Assembly: GCA_002224055.1 (NCBI GenBank)
Contig: AZLU01000086.1
Location: 36,417 to 100,416 of the forward strand
From: Pezizomycotina sp. ARF18
Taxonomy: Eukaryota > Ascomycota
Direction: 5' to 3'
DNA: 64,000 nucleotides
Program-made: the position numbers and the translations under genes
In this document: one piece after another, positions 48,759 to 61,465 of the stretch
Layout: each line of letters starts with the position of its first letter
Position numbering within the stretch: position 1 is the stretch's first letter
The notes under the pieces: model-generated
What the model was told of the DNA's origin: nothing
Database searches by the model: none
What the model saw: the letters and a program-made list of their open reading frames with translations, nothing else

Positions 48759-51299
48759 ATGGCTCCTATTGCTACAGAGCCATCTTAGAAGCGACAGGAT
48801 GATGAGGATTGGGAGGAGGACCATAATGGAGATGTAACAGATAGTTTTACTTTTTTTTACTTTCATTTCACGACATTCCTTTAAAGATAGCATTGCATAG
48901 TGGAGCATTTTATGTTTTGGTATACAGGCCGTTCTTTTTTTTAATCTAATCTAGAAGATTTACAATAATAAATACTTTCCTGTAAAACAACTCTCTTCCA
49001 ATCTTGATTGCGATCTATGACCATGAGTTGTGAAATTCAAAGTATGAAGACTAAAATGCCTCTAACAAGACATAATATAGCTCTTATCGTTAGAGCGACA
49101 TAATCTGCTTTCGAAGTCCTCTGAGCAGATTGCTTCTACATAGAAAACTTGACATGGCTATATTAATCAACTAAGAGCTTCCAGAGTTATGTAACCACGC
49201 GTCGATGTCGCCAAGGTCCTCATATCACACCCAAACGCCGGAATATCTTTGTATTTGAGATTCGAACCTTGAGCCCTGAATGCCGCACATCAGACGGCGT
49301 CCGCTTGGAATTCTTGGCCTTGAATATCCATGCTACAGCATTCATGATCGCCTCGGCGCCGTTATTGCGAGCGAAAATCAGTACTATTTTGTTACAACCG
49401 CACAGCTTCCGAAGGTCCGAGCGACTGCAAGTTCCGAGTCTCTATTCTGCGGAGAAACTAAAATGAGATACATCTACACTAAACGGGGATCCACATCCTT
49501 AATAATAATATGTTTATTTAATGTTGCCTTGCAGATTGACACGAATCTTGGTTTCTAAGTGTTCTGCTTCGACGTGAGAAAAACTGTCACGGTCTAGTTG
49601 TCGTGAGATGTCGTTTGTTCATAGTAGCAGAGAGCTCTTGGTTTTTCACATTGAAAGAGTTAGAAAGTATCAATAAAGTACGGCTGGTTTGACCAAGAGA
49701 AAGTTCGTGTTGGCGAGACTAAATGACAAGACAGATTGTAAGGAAAGCAAAGACTGGAGTGGTGCTTATGGCTACGGGTGGAACTTCCAAGGAAGAGTGG
49801 AATTGCTGTTTGCAGCTTTATCTCGGATAGTTTCCCCAGTCTCGAAGGGTAAAAATGGACTTCGTCTCTGTACTATTCTCGAGACATTGTTCCGCTCACT
49901 GGGAAATCTAACTGCTAGGATTCTCCTACGACCAGGACAAGGAAGTCCAATCCTCTATAGTAAGCACTTGGCGCCTTGAAAATTTTTTTTTTGAACAATG
50001 GCTTCATCTAGAGGATACATTCTCTATAATCGAATAAAAATGATTCCGCACTTTAAGAGCCTATCCACCACGACATAATCTCTGTTTTGTGAAAATACCT
50101 CAGAGAGCCGCCGGGGCTTGCCTGTGGGACGAAGGGTGCTCACACGTCAGCTCACAAAAAGTTTAAGAGAGGAAAACAAATATATAAGCCCGTGCGAATA
50201 ATGTTATGCCATGTTTATTGCTTATAGTAAATAGCAATTATGGTGCAGTGGCAGGATTTGCCGCAGAAAATGCGTTCTCTCTGAGTTCATTTCCGGGAGG
50301 TTGGATGCGACTTTTTCCGCAAAAGCAGGCTAGATTGCAAGATCACCAAGTTTAGAAACGTAGAAGCGTCACCGGGACCTTTTCCAGACGTACACAAGTA
50401 CAGTACAGTACACCCTGAATTGATGAAAGAAAATATTTCGTTGATAAGAAACCGAAAGCAGCCTCTCCACCGCAGCCTAGCTTTGCAGTTTTACACCCAC
50501 GAAAGAAGACGTTGCGGAGATCATGAGGCACAAGCTTTCGCGTTTTTTACCAAAATGACGCCTGCATGGTATCCACTAACAGCCGAATTCCGGCCACGGA
50601 AGCGAGCGAGTGCCCTATTTGTGGGAAGATGTTCTGCCGGGAGGATTGGCACAACATGGAAGCAAGCGTCGTGTGTTCACCGCACGATATGATTCGACGA
50701 CGGCTTGAGCCATTTGTTGAGTCGCGATGACCTGAGTAGGACTCGAATGATGCTCTTTGCCTAATGTGGTTGAACTAATTGTGATGATGAGGAGATTCTC
50801 CCGCGAATCGTGATCCTGTAGTGTCAATCTTAAGACTCCTCTAGAAGCCTTGCCTAAACAAGTTATAACCGTTTTCTTTGTTTGTTTTCATTTCCTATTC
50901 GGATTCCTCTGAATCCGTCTTGGGATGCACCTGCACCTGCAGACTAATTTTAGATCTCACGAGATACAAAACCTGCTCTCTGCAATTGCACACAAGGCTG
51001 GACGTTTTTTTCAATCCAGTACGCATACCAAGTTAACACCTCGGACATCCAAAGTGGACTCGAGCTATAATAATAAACATCCTATACTTCGAAACTCAAC
51101 AAAACAAATAGTTTCAATGTTAGAACAATATGACAGTTGACGTGCTTTTCTTAATCAATCCAACGGAAACAAAGACATCCGGTCCTCTATCCCGCTCATC
51201 TCCGTTCAATAAACCAGCGGGCCCAAGCCTTACACGTGTTGACACTTCGTTGTCCGATTGCTTGATATCCTGTTAGCTCGATTTAGAAGCGGTCTGCAC
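48759..51299. other. Intergenic, no supported gene
   Basis: Moderately AT-rich. Only short frames are seen (for example 49689-49979 and 50420-50692), without domains. Confidence 0.45.
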
Positions 51300-52255
51300 A
51301 AGCATTACGTATAAAACAAATACCAAAATGTATAAACACGTTAACGACCTTTTATAGGTATGGTAGATTTGTTGGTATCTTTTGACTACAGGTGCGGGAC
51401 GAATTACATTTCTCCCCGCCTTCTCCACGAAAGCCTTCTTTCCATCGCGATTTAAGACTTCTCATGACTTGGTAGAATCAACCGATGATGATATCTTCTA
51501 GTTCCTCTCGCACGACAAGGAATTCATATCCTAAAAGCGGCTTCGATGAGAGTGCTTGGGTGAATATCCTCCGTTTGGAGAACCAATCACCTGGAATCAT
51601 AATGACAACGAGTTGAAGGACTCATAAAACCTGTTTTCTTCTTTACGAATGAGCGCCAAAGAGCGTATACACACGGTTAACGTACTCTGTCAGCAAGTTT
51701 ATGTCACTGACAGGTACCATGCTCGTATATGCCGCAAGAACGACTTCTTTCTCTCGCGAACCGACTCGGATCTCCGAGGACTGAAAGTAGGACCGACATA
51801 GACTGATGATGATGTCTTCGGTTTCTCTTGTACAACAAGGAGGTTTCCAGGGAGTCGATATTTTCTTTTCTTCTAGGAGCCCTAGTGAAAGTCCTAGTCC
51901 ATGATGACTCGATACTAAAGAATAGCCTCACTTTCGCAAAAATCTCTTCTTTACGCTTGGAACAGTTGCTTATGTACAAACACGTCAACAGCTCTGAAAG
52001 TAGGCTTTTAGTTAGTGTTTTACTTATCTTTGTTGCAGATCCGGGCGAATTACAATACCCGTGTCCACACATGCCTCAGAAGGCGAGTTGGATTTACAAC
52101 GACGCAGTAATGTACTAGCGCATCGAGATGATGTCTTTGATTCACGTTACTCTTTCAACTGTCAGGATCGAGAATCCATCTCCCACCGCCGCGGCCAGGG
52201 TGATCTTTCTTTGTATGCTCATTTCTTGAAAGTACGGAGGCATTCCATCACTTAG
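51300..52255 (+). repeat. Diverged tandem repeat, about 320-bp period, three units
   Basis: Anchor GATGATGATATCTTCTAG at 51485 recurs as GATGATGATGTCTTCGG (51807) and GAGATGATGTCTTTGATTC (52125). A second anchor, an AAACACGTTAAC-type element, lies about 150 bp before each. Units are strongly diverged, partly by C-to-T/G-to-A changes, as in an old repeat under RIP. Confidence 0.55.
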
Positions 52256-52579
52256 AAGTTTGGATCTAAGATCTTACTAGCATAATGATCCTGGAGCTGC
52301 TAATCATGTCTGTAAAGGCGGCCTTCCCCTTTAATCGTGACAATTCCAATACCCTAACTCGCGGTTTACCAGATCCTATCGTAGATTCTCTACATCTTTG
52401 CGATCACTCTCGCTGCCTGTAGGATCCTTCACATCATAATCAATAAACAAAATCTCGAGGTCTTATGTGCTAACTAAATACGCATTTGACTGTAGGATTC
52501 TGGAACATATTCATACCGCTTCGTATTTCCTTGCAAGATACTACAGTCTCTCTTTGGCGAACTAGAAGATTAGTAAACC

Positions 52580-52900
52580 TTTAGCCAAAGTTTTTTATTT
52601 ATCGACTTTATAGCTACGTATTACTTCTAAGTTCTCCGGTCCCTCGTTAGGTATTATTAATAACTAAAATAGGTATTAAATTAACTAATATTAAGGGAGT
52701 TTAACTACCCCTAAGTATAACTTAGGAAGCATTTATCATTACCTCTTTACTACCGTTTTTAACAGTAAAATTTTTTTAATATTACTAGTTAACTTAGAAT
52801 CGCCGTCTACGTTAAAGACTATACTTAATATACAGGCCTCACCCTTTTAATCAAATATCGAGTCCTAAAACCAATACTTATTTTATCTTGTTTTCCTTCT
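52580..52900. other. AT-rich, RIP-like block
   Basis: Long stretches consist mainly of TA, TTA and AAT steps (for example 52650-52700), sharply poorer in G+C than the flanks. This is typical of repeats degraded by repeat-induced point mutation. No element identity remains. Confidence 0.5.
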
Positions 52901-54282
52901 AATCTAATACCCAGTTACAATCCTCTCATATCAAACGGCTTACCGAGTCCTACTTTCCATGATTATCTATACAGTCAACTTTGGCGTACCGTCATTTAGA
53001 ATAGTAATAGAAATTCAAAAATCTTTAATAGTATGCAATATCGCGAAAGTGCTCAAATAAAACCCTCATTGCCGAACGTCATCACAGGTGGAAAGATATT
53101 CCCAGCGGAATGATGCGCTCATCCGGCCGGTCTCATTGAAGGAATATATTGTTTCCCACCTTCGTCTTCGTACGGCGGCCATCCGCATCCAGTTTCGATG
53201 TCTTCTTTGCAAGATCAAGCAACTTGAATTATCCCGCATACACGATCTGGCTACTCCTCTCATTTGCTAAATCAACCCCTTGCAGTTGAAGAATCTCCCC
53301 TCATCGGAATACCCTTCTTCTGGTTGATGAATGCCCAAGTACAGCTGAGCTTGTGCGTCGTGACGGTACGGTAAAGAAAAGTGACCTACGTATCAGTAAA
53401 TGCGAGACGAGTGTTCTATGCCGTAGTACGTCCCATTACTAACTAGTGTGGACAGACCAGGGAAATGTCTCTACTTCTCTTCCTCTTTATGCAGTACGTA
53501 ATTGAAACTTGAACCAGTACGCCTTTGAACCTTTTGCCCTAGGGCTGTATGTTTTTCCTAAGTACACGCTGGAGCGTCCCTTTCCCTTCACTTTTCCTTG
53601 ATCAACATTGCCACCTGTGGGATTCTTCACATCACAATCAAGGAAACATGATTTGTTGAATTAAAAGCCATCAATGTGCGACATTGCATTTTAACTGGAT
53701 TTGGCTTTCCGTCTGGTACCCAGGTCTCGACGGAGGCTGTCCTAGAAACGCCCGTGTGGGTAGGTATGGCTAAACTTCGCGGCTAAATACGCCGAGTCGA
53801 GTATTCAAATCTTCCAGAAGACGCTCAAACCCACAATCGGTGGATTGCACAAATTATTGGTTTAGGTAACTCCTCAGGTCCTGTCGATGTTTTCGGCCTC
53901 TAACTTGATCGAGATGCTTAAGTAGCAACGTGGACTTGCCCAGCCGAGAGGCTACATCGAATAAAGTAGTAAATGTGACACACAACTTGCAAGCCCCTCC
54001 GTATCCTGAAAGTATCCCAATCCTGAGACTTGGAGTTCATACTTAATTCATTGAAACTTTTCCATGGAAATAGCTATTCCTACGTGGCACGACACAATGT
54101 AGGTAAAACCCGACGCGACATTGCTCAACATAACCTCACGAACCTATGAACGCTTAGAATATACATATGATCATAGTAGTCGATCCGCCTCATCAGCTTC
54201 ACGATCTCACTGTAGACTTTCAGACCTCTCTACGCCTCGACTACTCTTTTTTTTTTTGCTCTCAGCTTGTATTCTTTATATT
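52901..54282. other. Intergenic, no supported gene
   Basis: A motif of about 40 bp around CACATCACAATCAAGGAAAC (53630) resembles CACATCATAATCAATAAAC (52430), another dispersed repeat pair. No gene is recognised. Confidence 0.4.
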
Positions 54283-54390
54283 TTTTACTAAATCACGATT
54301 ACAGGGCTTAGGCGAAACATGACCCCCCATTGTCTCTTTTACTAATCACGATTACAGAGGCTTAGGCGGAAACATGACCCCCATTGCTCT
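54283..54390. repeat. Near-perfect 54-bp tandem duplication
   Basis: Copies at 54283-54336 and 54337-54390 share TTTTACTAA(A)TCACGATTACAG, CTTAGGC and AAACATGACCCCC. They differ almost only by homopolymer lengths (AAA/AA, C6/C5, G/GG). It lies just beyond the stop of the minus-strand F-box-like gene. Confidence 0.8.
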
Positions 54391-54401
54391 CCGTTCCATC
54401 C

Positions 54402-55711
54402 TCAAGACTGTAAAGACCCGCGCGACGTCCCTCGGTAGTAACACCCCGCCGCCTCAATCCTCCAGTCGTCCCAGAGGCTCACGTGCGGGCACTCCAGCTG
54501 CTCGCGGCGGCAGTCGCAGGGGTAATTTTCGCCCGGTGTGGCTCGCCACGCGGTATACGAGCTGGCGCGCCGGTACGGAACAACCTCAAAGTCCCGCGGA
54601 ACTCGGGACCGCGATGGCGCAGCAGCGATGTGTTCCTCAGGTAAGCCCGAAGGCGGCGGCGAAGCTGTGGTCCGGGATGTAGTACCGCGCGAAGGGCTCT
54701 ACGATGTCCCGCGCCGCGGCGGAGTCAGGAGATGCGGAGAGGAGGCGGACGATGGTGGAGAAGTGCCGCGTTTGCAGGAGGTTGTTGGTGTAACAATCGG
54801 CTGAGGCGTCTTGCCCTGTGTAAGGGAAGAAAAGAGTGTCAATAAAAAAAAACCAACAATAAATATAAATATACAGGAGGGTACAAGACCGTACCCTAGA
54901 ATAAAGCTGCGGCGCGTTAAACATGTCCATCGGATCGCCCTCTACCCTGTAACGAAGACAATCCTCGTGTACGCTCCAACTCGTCCAGTAGGAAGCGGTA
55001 CACGCACACGACGCGTCGCTCTTCCCAGATGGGTATCACGCCGAAGACCTTTTCGAAATCGCCTTTTTGGAGGACCTGCGAAGCTTCCCGCCTTTTACTG
55101 TGCGGGCATGTTTCGCTCTATACCTTGACAGGAGAAGCAAGATCCATAGCCTGTAAAAAGCCAGTAGAATATTCCGCTCTCCGTTCCGTCGGCGGGACTT
55201 GGGCTCCGTGGCCGTGAACAGCTCCAATCTCTTTTCCGCGAAGAGCTTTCCGAGGCTTTTACGGCTCGATAGCTGGATACGAACGCGTCGACGCTTCGAA
55301 GGCCGTAGCCGCGTACGTTCACTGCTTCAACGGCTTCTCCGTGGGCTTCGGGGTAGCACTGAGCATCCCCGCTTCATTGGTACCAGGGGCGTGGTAGTTC
55401 TCCTTGACGAGCTTCCTCATGTCCGCCAAGGTCGTTTTCTCCGTGCCGAGCTTCGTCTGAACTTCGTATAGTACGCAAGCCTCGCGTATGAGCGGGAGGT
55501 CTCGCCGAGCCGTGCAGAAGACCGCGAGCCTTATGGACAGTCGGAATAGCGAAAAGACTTCGTAGTACGCCGGCGATGAAAGCACCAAGACCAAAGCTCT
55601 CGGGTTCGCGGATTTCTTGAGGATCGCAACTTTGATGTCGAGAGGTAGGTTTTCTAGCGTTGCGTCCTCGCCTGCGTCTTGTGTCTTCAGAAGGATACTT
55701 GAGATACGGCA
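54402..55711 (-). CDS. F-box-like protein with C-terminal WDDW motif
   Basis: Minus-strand reading: MPYLKYPSEDTRRR, then after a frame change the F-box-like start DATLENLPLDIKVAILKKSA with PRALVLVLSSPAYYEVFSLF. Further blocks are REACVLYEVQTKLGTEKTTL, NVRGYGLRSVDAFVSSYRAV, KLFAEKRLELFTATEP, NILLAFYRLWILLLLSRYRA (the RAFYRLW-type helix common in this family) and FGVIPIWEERRVVCVYRFLL. An intron (about 54816-54894) lies before DCYTNNLLQTRHFSTIVRLL and ARDIVEPFARYYIPDH. The end is PHVSLWDDWRIEAAGCYYRG, stop at 54402-54404. About 410 residues. It shares the F-box start and the WDDW end with the 40.8-kb gene. Several single-base shifts interrupt it. Confidence 0.65.
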
Positions 55712-58450
55712 TGATGGTTATGGTTGCGGAACCCTGGATGGCGCTTAACACGACTGGAAGAAGCACAGCAATATGAACCTGAGGAAAGCCTGGAGTGTTT
55801 AGAATTGTGATTAAGAAGTTAGCCCCTTGAGCATCTAACGGAATACGGACAGGAATTGCTCATGATTTAGGTCTTTGAGCAAGCAGTTGAACGTTGTCCT
55901 AAAAGTCCCGACCCGCACACTCATCAAGCAGTTGAGGATACCAATATAAAGCCTGCGCGTCGCGTCTCTGTTACCTGTTTCTTGAGTGTTACCCGTCCAG
56001 CACGATACAAAAGCTCTGGGGCCTAGCGCATGTCGTAGTAAAACGAAAAGGTTATAAACAGCGCAGACTTTTGACGAAAGATGTTCTGGAAGATAAAAAA
56101 GGGGGCAACAAAATGAAGATGTTCCCCGAGATTACGAACCAGAGCCCCTTCGTATTAATAAAGTGCTTCATTACGGCAAGCATGCCTGATCCAGAGGTAT
56201 GAGCACCAACACATATACACCGGAAGGAAGAGGAACTGGAGAGAAAGGGGATAGCTTCCAGGAACGATGGTCACACAGGAGCGTTTTCTCTTTGTTCCAG
56301 ATTTGGACTTTATCCGAACCCCTCGTGCCCTCCAACCCACACATTCCCTTTTCTCGCTCGCTTGTTTCGTTGCCTCAAGCATTTCATCCAACGGCTTTTT
56401 TTTCGTAATGCCGCAAAAACAACGCCCAACAGCTCAAGTGGATAGCATCTATTGCGCGTAAATAGCCATAACCATACAAGGAGAACCGTGCGTAGGCTGA
56501 AAGAAACAGCAGGCGCAAGCCAACATGCAGAGAATGTGACCAATTACTAATGCTATTGTTTAGACGGTTTGTTTTAGTCCATCGAAGTCCAGGACATCCC
56601 GATTGCCCCAATAAACGATATCAAAGAAAAAATGTATCCGATATCTCATTCGCCCAGACTACACGGCGGGGATTCAAACGCCTGGTCCAGGAGTTCTAGA
56701 CTAGAGCCCCTTTCCAGCTTTACCGCCTGCGACTGTTCATTGTTTCTCTCCTATGGCGTTCTAGACTTGATGCCATCACCAGGGGTGTGCGATATTTACA
56801 GTACCGTAGGCAAACAATGAAATTCGGGAAGTTTTCCATCCAGAAAGGCTTCGTATCCGCATCGCGTCTCTGTAACGCTGAATCCCTGGCTAAAACGGGA
56901 ATATCAACCGGCAGACGCTCAGCTTCTCTATATAGGACTTTGAAGTCAAGACTATCCCCTTGGCGTAGAACAGAGATGATCAGACCTGCAAACGACACTG
57001 GGGTAGATTTACGTATACTGCCGGTATCATTCCCTCCCCCCTCGCTGCCACGTTCTTCGCCGTACCGGCTCCATCAGCTGCCGAACCTTTGATTCCCCTG
57101 ACCGCACTCGAAGTGTAAAGAACATCAAGACTTGTAATACCCCTTATCGGGCCGTTTTCTTTCTCCCGTGTATTTCCACCCTCTGCTCTCATTACGCACG
57201 CGTCAACGAAACAAACAAGCAATCGGCGTCTTCCTAAGTTCCTTCCCAGCCAGAGCATCCTCTTCGCTCGGAAACATCCCGTGGGGTTGCATCGGCGTTT
57301 TCCATTAAAAGATGCTGGTGTCCTCTGATTCTTCTTGGACATTCTGCTTTTTCTCACACCGCTCCCGACGTCTCAACCTTCATTCCGTGGCCAAAAAGGC
57401 GTTGCCGTTATTAATGGACTCAACCTTTCATGCTCAATTCAGAGTTGAAGAACACCTTTGAAAATACAAGCACAGCTCACCGTAACCTCGAGATTCCCAC
57501 GATATCGACCATGTCTGTTCTCGAAGATATATGTACAGACAATGATATTTTAGTCAACGATCGACAAAAGTTAACGCTCTTTCGCGGAACGTCTTTTTCC
57601 GGAAATCATGCCACTGAAGAACTCTATGAGAACATCTCGAGATTTAGTGTCTCCCCCCCCCAGCTCCTCCGGAGTATCGAGGCGGGTTGTTCTTTGCAAA
57701 AATTTGATATCATGAATCTTTGCATTCGGACCAGACAGAGAAATCAAGATTCAAGAACTTAGTTTTTTTTACTAGAACCAGTAGTCAGGCTGAGTGCTAT
57801 ATAAAACGATAGAAGGTGAGTGGGTTATAAGGTGAATGTTTTCCTTCTGAATATATTTATTTCTCTCTATAAATACCTTTATTCTTAAGCAAAGTACTCA
57901 ATTCGAATTTATTTGAACCCTATACTACCAAGAATAGTCAATAGTCTCGTGTCTAATCTAATATTCCTTGCTGGAAACAAAATCTCACAAGCGGAACATT
58001 GAGGATCTCCTTCAGACTGTGAAGCAATTGGGTTCTTAACTAAGACAACGAAGGAAAAAGAATACCTGTAGAAAAAAAGGAACTCGGCCAAGGCTTCAAA
58101 CTGGAATTGAACATCAACCATGCAAACTTCCGTGATCCTTCGAAGACTACCTGCTGTGCGGTTCAATCTTGGTGAGTTCGAGATTCCGAGTCTGCCTTTC
58201 CAACGCTGCCACCCGTGCTCCGGCACCTTTCTTTATCTCTTCAATCACGCCGTACTGTCCGTGAAGAAATAAGACTCGATTCAGTTGCCAGTGCTTAGTA
58301 CAACATAACTAGCCTGGTTTGAATTTAGTGTAATGCAGAATATGGCTGTGGATAGCCTTTATGTGGCAAACTCTACCAGCGCGTATCTGCATTCCCTTGG
58401 TTAGCTTCTCAACGTCAATAACCCTTTCACCTCCCTTGTTCTCCAAAGAT
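55712..58450. other. Intergenic, no firm gene
   Basis: Unrelated short frames only. The 110-codon frame at 57430-57762 has no domain. A C-run lies at about 57652-57660. A minus-strand exon-like piece at 58147-58254 is described separately. Confidence 0.4.
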
Positions 58451-58509
58451 ATGATGGCACTATACCTCCGTTCAACCAATTGCCCCAAAACTCTACACAA
58501 ACATGTCAA
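58147..58509 (-). CDS. Possible short minus-strand gene fragment
   Basis: Two coding-like segments are seen. One is at 58309-58509 (QLVERRYSAIISLENKGGER, VIDVEKLTKGMQIRAGRVCH). The other starts near 58254 (YGVIEEIKKGAGARVAALER, QTRNLELTKIEPHSR) and stops at 58147-58149. The second has the look of a helical C-terminus. A splice between them lacks a good GT donor. The first overlaps the start of a better-supported plus-strand gene. I do not recognise either. Confidence 0.22.
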
Positions 58510-58793
58510 TCACCACACTAAACCCCTCGTCCCTTCACAGTCCGCGCCTTCGCTACGTACCTCCCCACTACTTCCCCACCCACCAGCGCACCGGGCGGCT
58601 CATCGGCGTCACAATCCCCTCCAGCGCAAAAGTCTGATCCCGCAAAGCCGACGCGCAGAGTGCCACGCCGGGATCCCACGAGACGTCCGGTACGCTGTGG
58701 GAAGGGTTAGGCAAACCCGCGCCGCCGAGGCAGAAGAAGGAGGACAAGAGCGGGAACTTCGACGAGACGGATCCTGATGTTCACGACATGTGA
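58451..58793 (+). CDS. Small protein with mitochondrial-type presequence
   Basis: The reading MMALYLRSTNCPKTLHKHVN then, after one shift, VRAFATYLPTTSPPTSAPGG is a basic, Ser/Thr-rich start like a mitochondrial targeting sequence. It continues as a Pro/Ser/Ala-rich linker. After a second shift near 58645-58655 it gives SATPGSHETSGTLWEGLGKP, APPRQKKEDKSGNFDETDPD and VHDM, stop at 58791. About 115 residues. The charged C-terminus, preserved codon pattern and GC-rich content argue for a real gene. A TTCACAG at about 58534-58540 could be a splice acceptor, which would explain the first frame change. I do not recognise the family. Confidence 0.5.
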
Positions 58794-59820
58794 GGGGGAT
58801 CTCGAAGGAGAGGGGATCAAGGGGGTTGTGAGAAGGAGGTACTGAAATGTACAAAATGACAAACACCTTTCTCTCGCACGGAGTAAATTCTCCTTGAGAG
58901 GCTGGAGCAGGGGATCTCCAAAAAAAATTTACAGAACAAGTCACGGGTAGCAGAAAAAGAGGCAAATTGATATTTCCGCGGAGTAAAAATTGTACAAACA
59001 ATTATCTATTCCTGTTTGGACTCCATCTGTGTAGCATATTATTTCCCGGCCCTTCGCTCTCTTCCTTTTCAACCGCTAATATCAAGTTAAGTAAATATGC
59101 GTTTGTATGTACATAAAGAACATTTCCAGAAGAAGGAAAAAAAAAAAAAGTCGACCCTTGATCCAAGCACCATCTTACGACTCTCTCCAAAGACATTCGC
59201 GAATCCATATTATTGTTATCTAGTTATCTGTTTTTAGATGAGGATATTAACGCCTGTTTCCTTGAAAGTGGAAAATGTTTCGCCGGGCGAAGCATGGCTC
59301 CTACATTAGCGCTTGAAATGTGCCTCGCGCCTATTAACGTCTGGAAGAGGTAGACGAGAAACCCGATAACTCGACAAATCAGGGCACGTAACGGTCTTTT
59401 GTAATTTCACCGTACGAAGACGATATAAGCCTAGGCGCCCGCCGATTGACAAGCTTCGGCGTTAAAAATGTCTCACTTTCGCCCCCGATCCTTTTGCGAT
59501 ATCTTTCTAGAACGATCCCGAATTACTTTCCGTACGATCATACAACAAATTGTATCGTTCGATGCCGGAGACACAACCTCATTACGGCATTCCAAGAGGT
59601 TCTGTCAATGATCTCCGTGTCTCGATCAAAGCTTTTCCTCCGGATCTGATCCGGCTTTCGGAACGTGGTTTTCCAGAGTTTCATTCTACCCCGGCTTCTA
59701 TTGTTTATCTGACGCAAGTGCGGAAAGGTGAGATAGTATGATTAGACAAGATCTAGAAGTTTTCACGGAAAGACTGGGCCGATCCGCGGAACTCTATGAG
59801 CGTATTGTGAAAGATATATA
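58794..59820. other. Intergenic
   Basis: No supported gene. A-run at about 59139-59150. Confidence 0.45.
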
Positions 59821-60988
59821 TCACAAATTTTTTTTTTTTTTTTTTTTTACAATCACGTTAATAAAAAAAGATCGCATCCTCTGCTGTATATCCGCGACAG
59901 TACCGAAATCTCCCCGAGGTCCTACGGTATTCGATTCGAGAAACAGAATAGGACCCTTGCTTTGTGCTATTCATACGATGAGCGTACCGAAAGCCGAAAG
60001 CAGTTCAAATGGCATCGGTGAGACGTTCTCGTAATGGCAACTCGAAGAAATTTGAGGACATGATCATCGATATGTATTATCGAACGAGAAAATCCTTCGA
60101 TTCTCGAACGTCGTTCCATCCAGGCGAGAAAGTTTTTTCAAGACCTTTCTTCGGGATCCGTTATATATCTGCTACAAGCGATCTAGAAACTATGGAGAGA
60201 AAAAAAAATCGGATCTTATGTTTCGTCCGCCGGTAGGGGCGCATATTCAAGTATCGATGGTTTAAAGATTCGTATTTTTTTGCGAAACGTTTGTTTTCCA
60301 TCATCAACTTTTAAAAGATCTTGGAGAGTGTGGCTACATAGATGGGTCCCTTGGAGATATTACGTACTAGAATGTTGAGATCGTGATAGGGGGCAAGGAC
60401 GATGGAAGCTGACGCTCAGCTAAGCGGAATCTAGCTCCTCACTATGTTGTATTTCTTTTTTTTTTTTTTTTTTCTGCATCAGTAATCAAATATCAATAAA
60501 CTGAATGCCGTCTATCGTGTTTCTTTTTCCTTTTCTCTTGAAAATTTGTTCATGAGTATATGAAATTACCCTATTATTCTAGCATATATGGGAGAGACTT
60601 GGAGCATGTTTCCGCCCGGCTTATCTAAACAGTTCCCTTAGGATCTAAACGTCACATAGGGGCGACATGGGCTAGTAAAAGTTTTTGCAAAAAAAGCTCG
60701 AAACCGTTTCGTCTTCTTTTTCCCACGATATATGCCGCCAAAGATCATCCGGACGGAAGAAAGAACGCCTTCAAGTTCTCCGTTTCACGTTTTTATCCGG
60801 ATTTATCATTGAAGGATATCCTTTGAACCGCAGGGGAAAAAAAAAGAAAGAAAGAAAACGCTCTTGTGCCTACGACTGTATCTATTAATCCGGGCATCGC
60901 GGGAAAAAGCGTGATAGATTCTTTGCTAAAAAAAAAAAAAAAAAAAATCTTCTAGATCGAAGGCTTCGATATTCCTCTGTCTCTCTAT

Positions 60989-61017
60989 AAAAGAAAGAAA
61001 GAAAGAAAGAAAGAAAA
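60989..61017 (+). repeat. (AAAG)n microsatellite
   Basis: About seven AAAG units following TCTCTCTATAA. Confidence 0.9.
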
Positions 61018-61203
61018 ATAAAAGCTTAAATAATAATGAACAAGACCATTCTTTCCTCGATGCGAGCGACCCCAGGATGACATCGGCCTGCCACCGCCAT
61101 TTCCCCCAGACTTAGCATGTCCGAAGAGGTACGGTAAAAAAAATTCCCGCGCGAAATCCAAAATGCTCCCTCGGGCTCGAGTATGGTTCATAGTTTAAGT
61201 ATA

Positions 61204-61360
61204 CTCCTAGCCGCGAGGCATTCGTCACTTTTCCCCCCATAAATATATCCGATACACGACCTCTAATCGTCTGAGAACGGTTTCTTACTCGCAATTTTTT
61301 TTTTTTTTTTTTTTTGAGCGCAATAGATCAGAGAGACATTCAAAAAAGTGCGGGAAAAAA
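61204..61360 (+). repeat. A-tailed interspersed repeat, copy 1
   Basis: Shares ordered blocks with copies 2 and 3: CCTAG..GCGAGG, CCATAAATATA, GATACACGAC, ACGGTTT, then GAGCG, AGATCAGAGA and AAGTGCGGGAAAAAA. A T22 run is inserted in the middle. Confidence 0.5.
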
Positions 61361-61432
61361 TCTGGAAAATCCAATAGTTCTTTAGATAATTGCGATGCTC
61401 GCCGTCGTGATATCATGATGCTTTTTTTCTTT

Positions 61433-61465
<33 letters not shown>

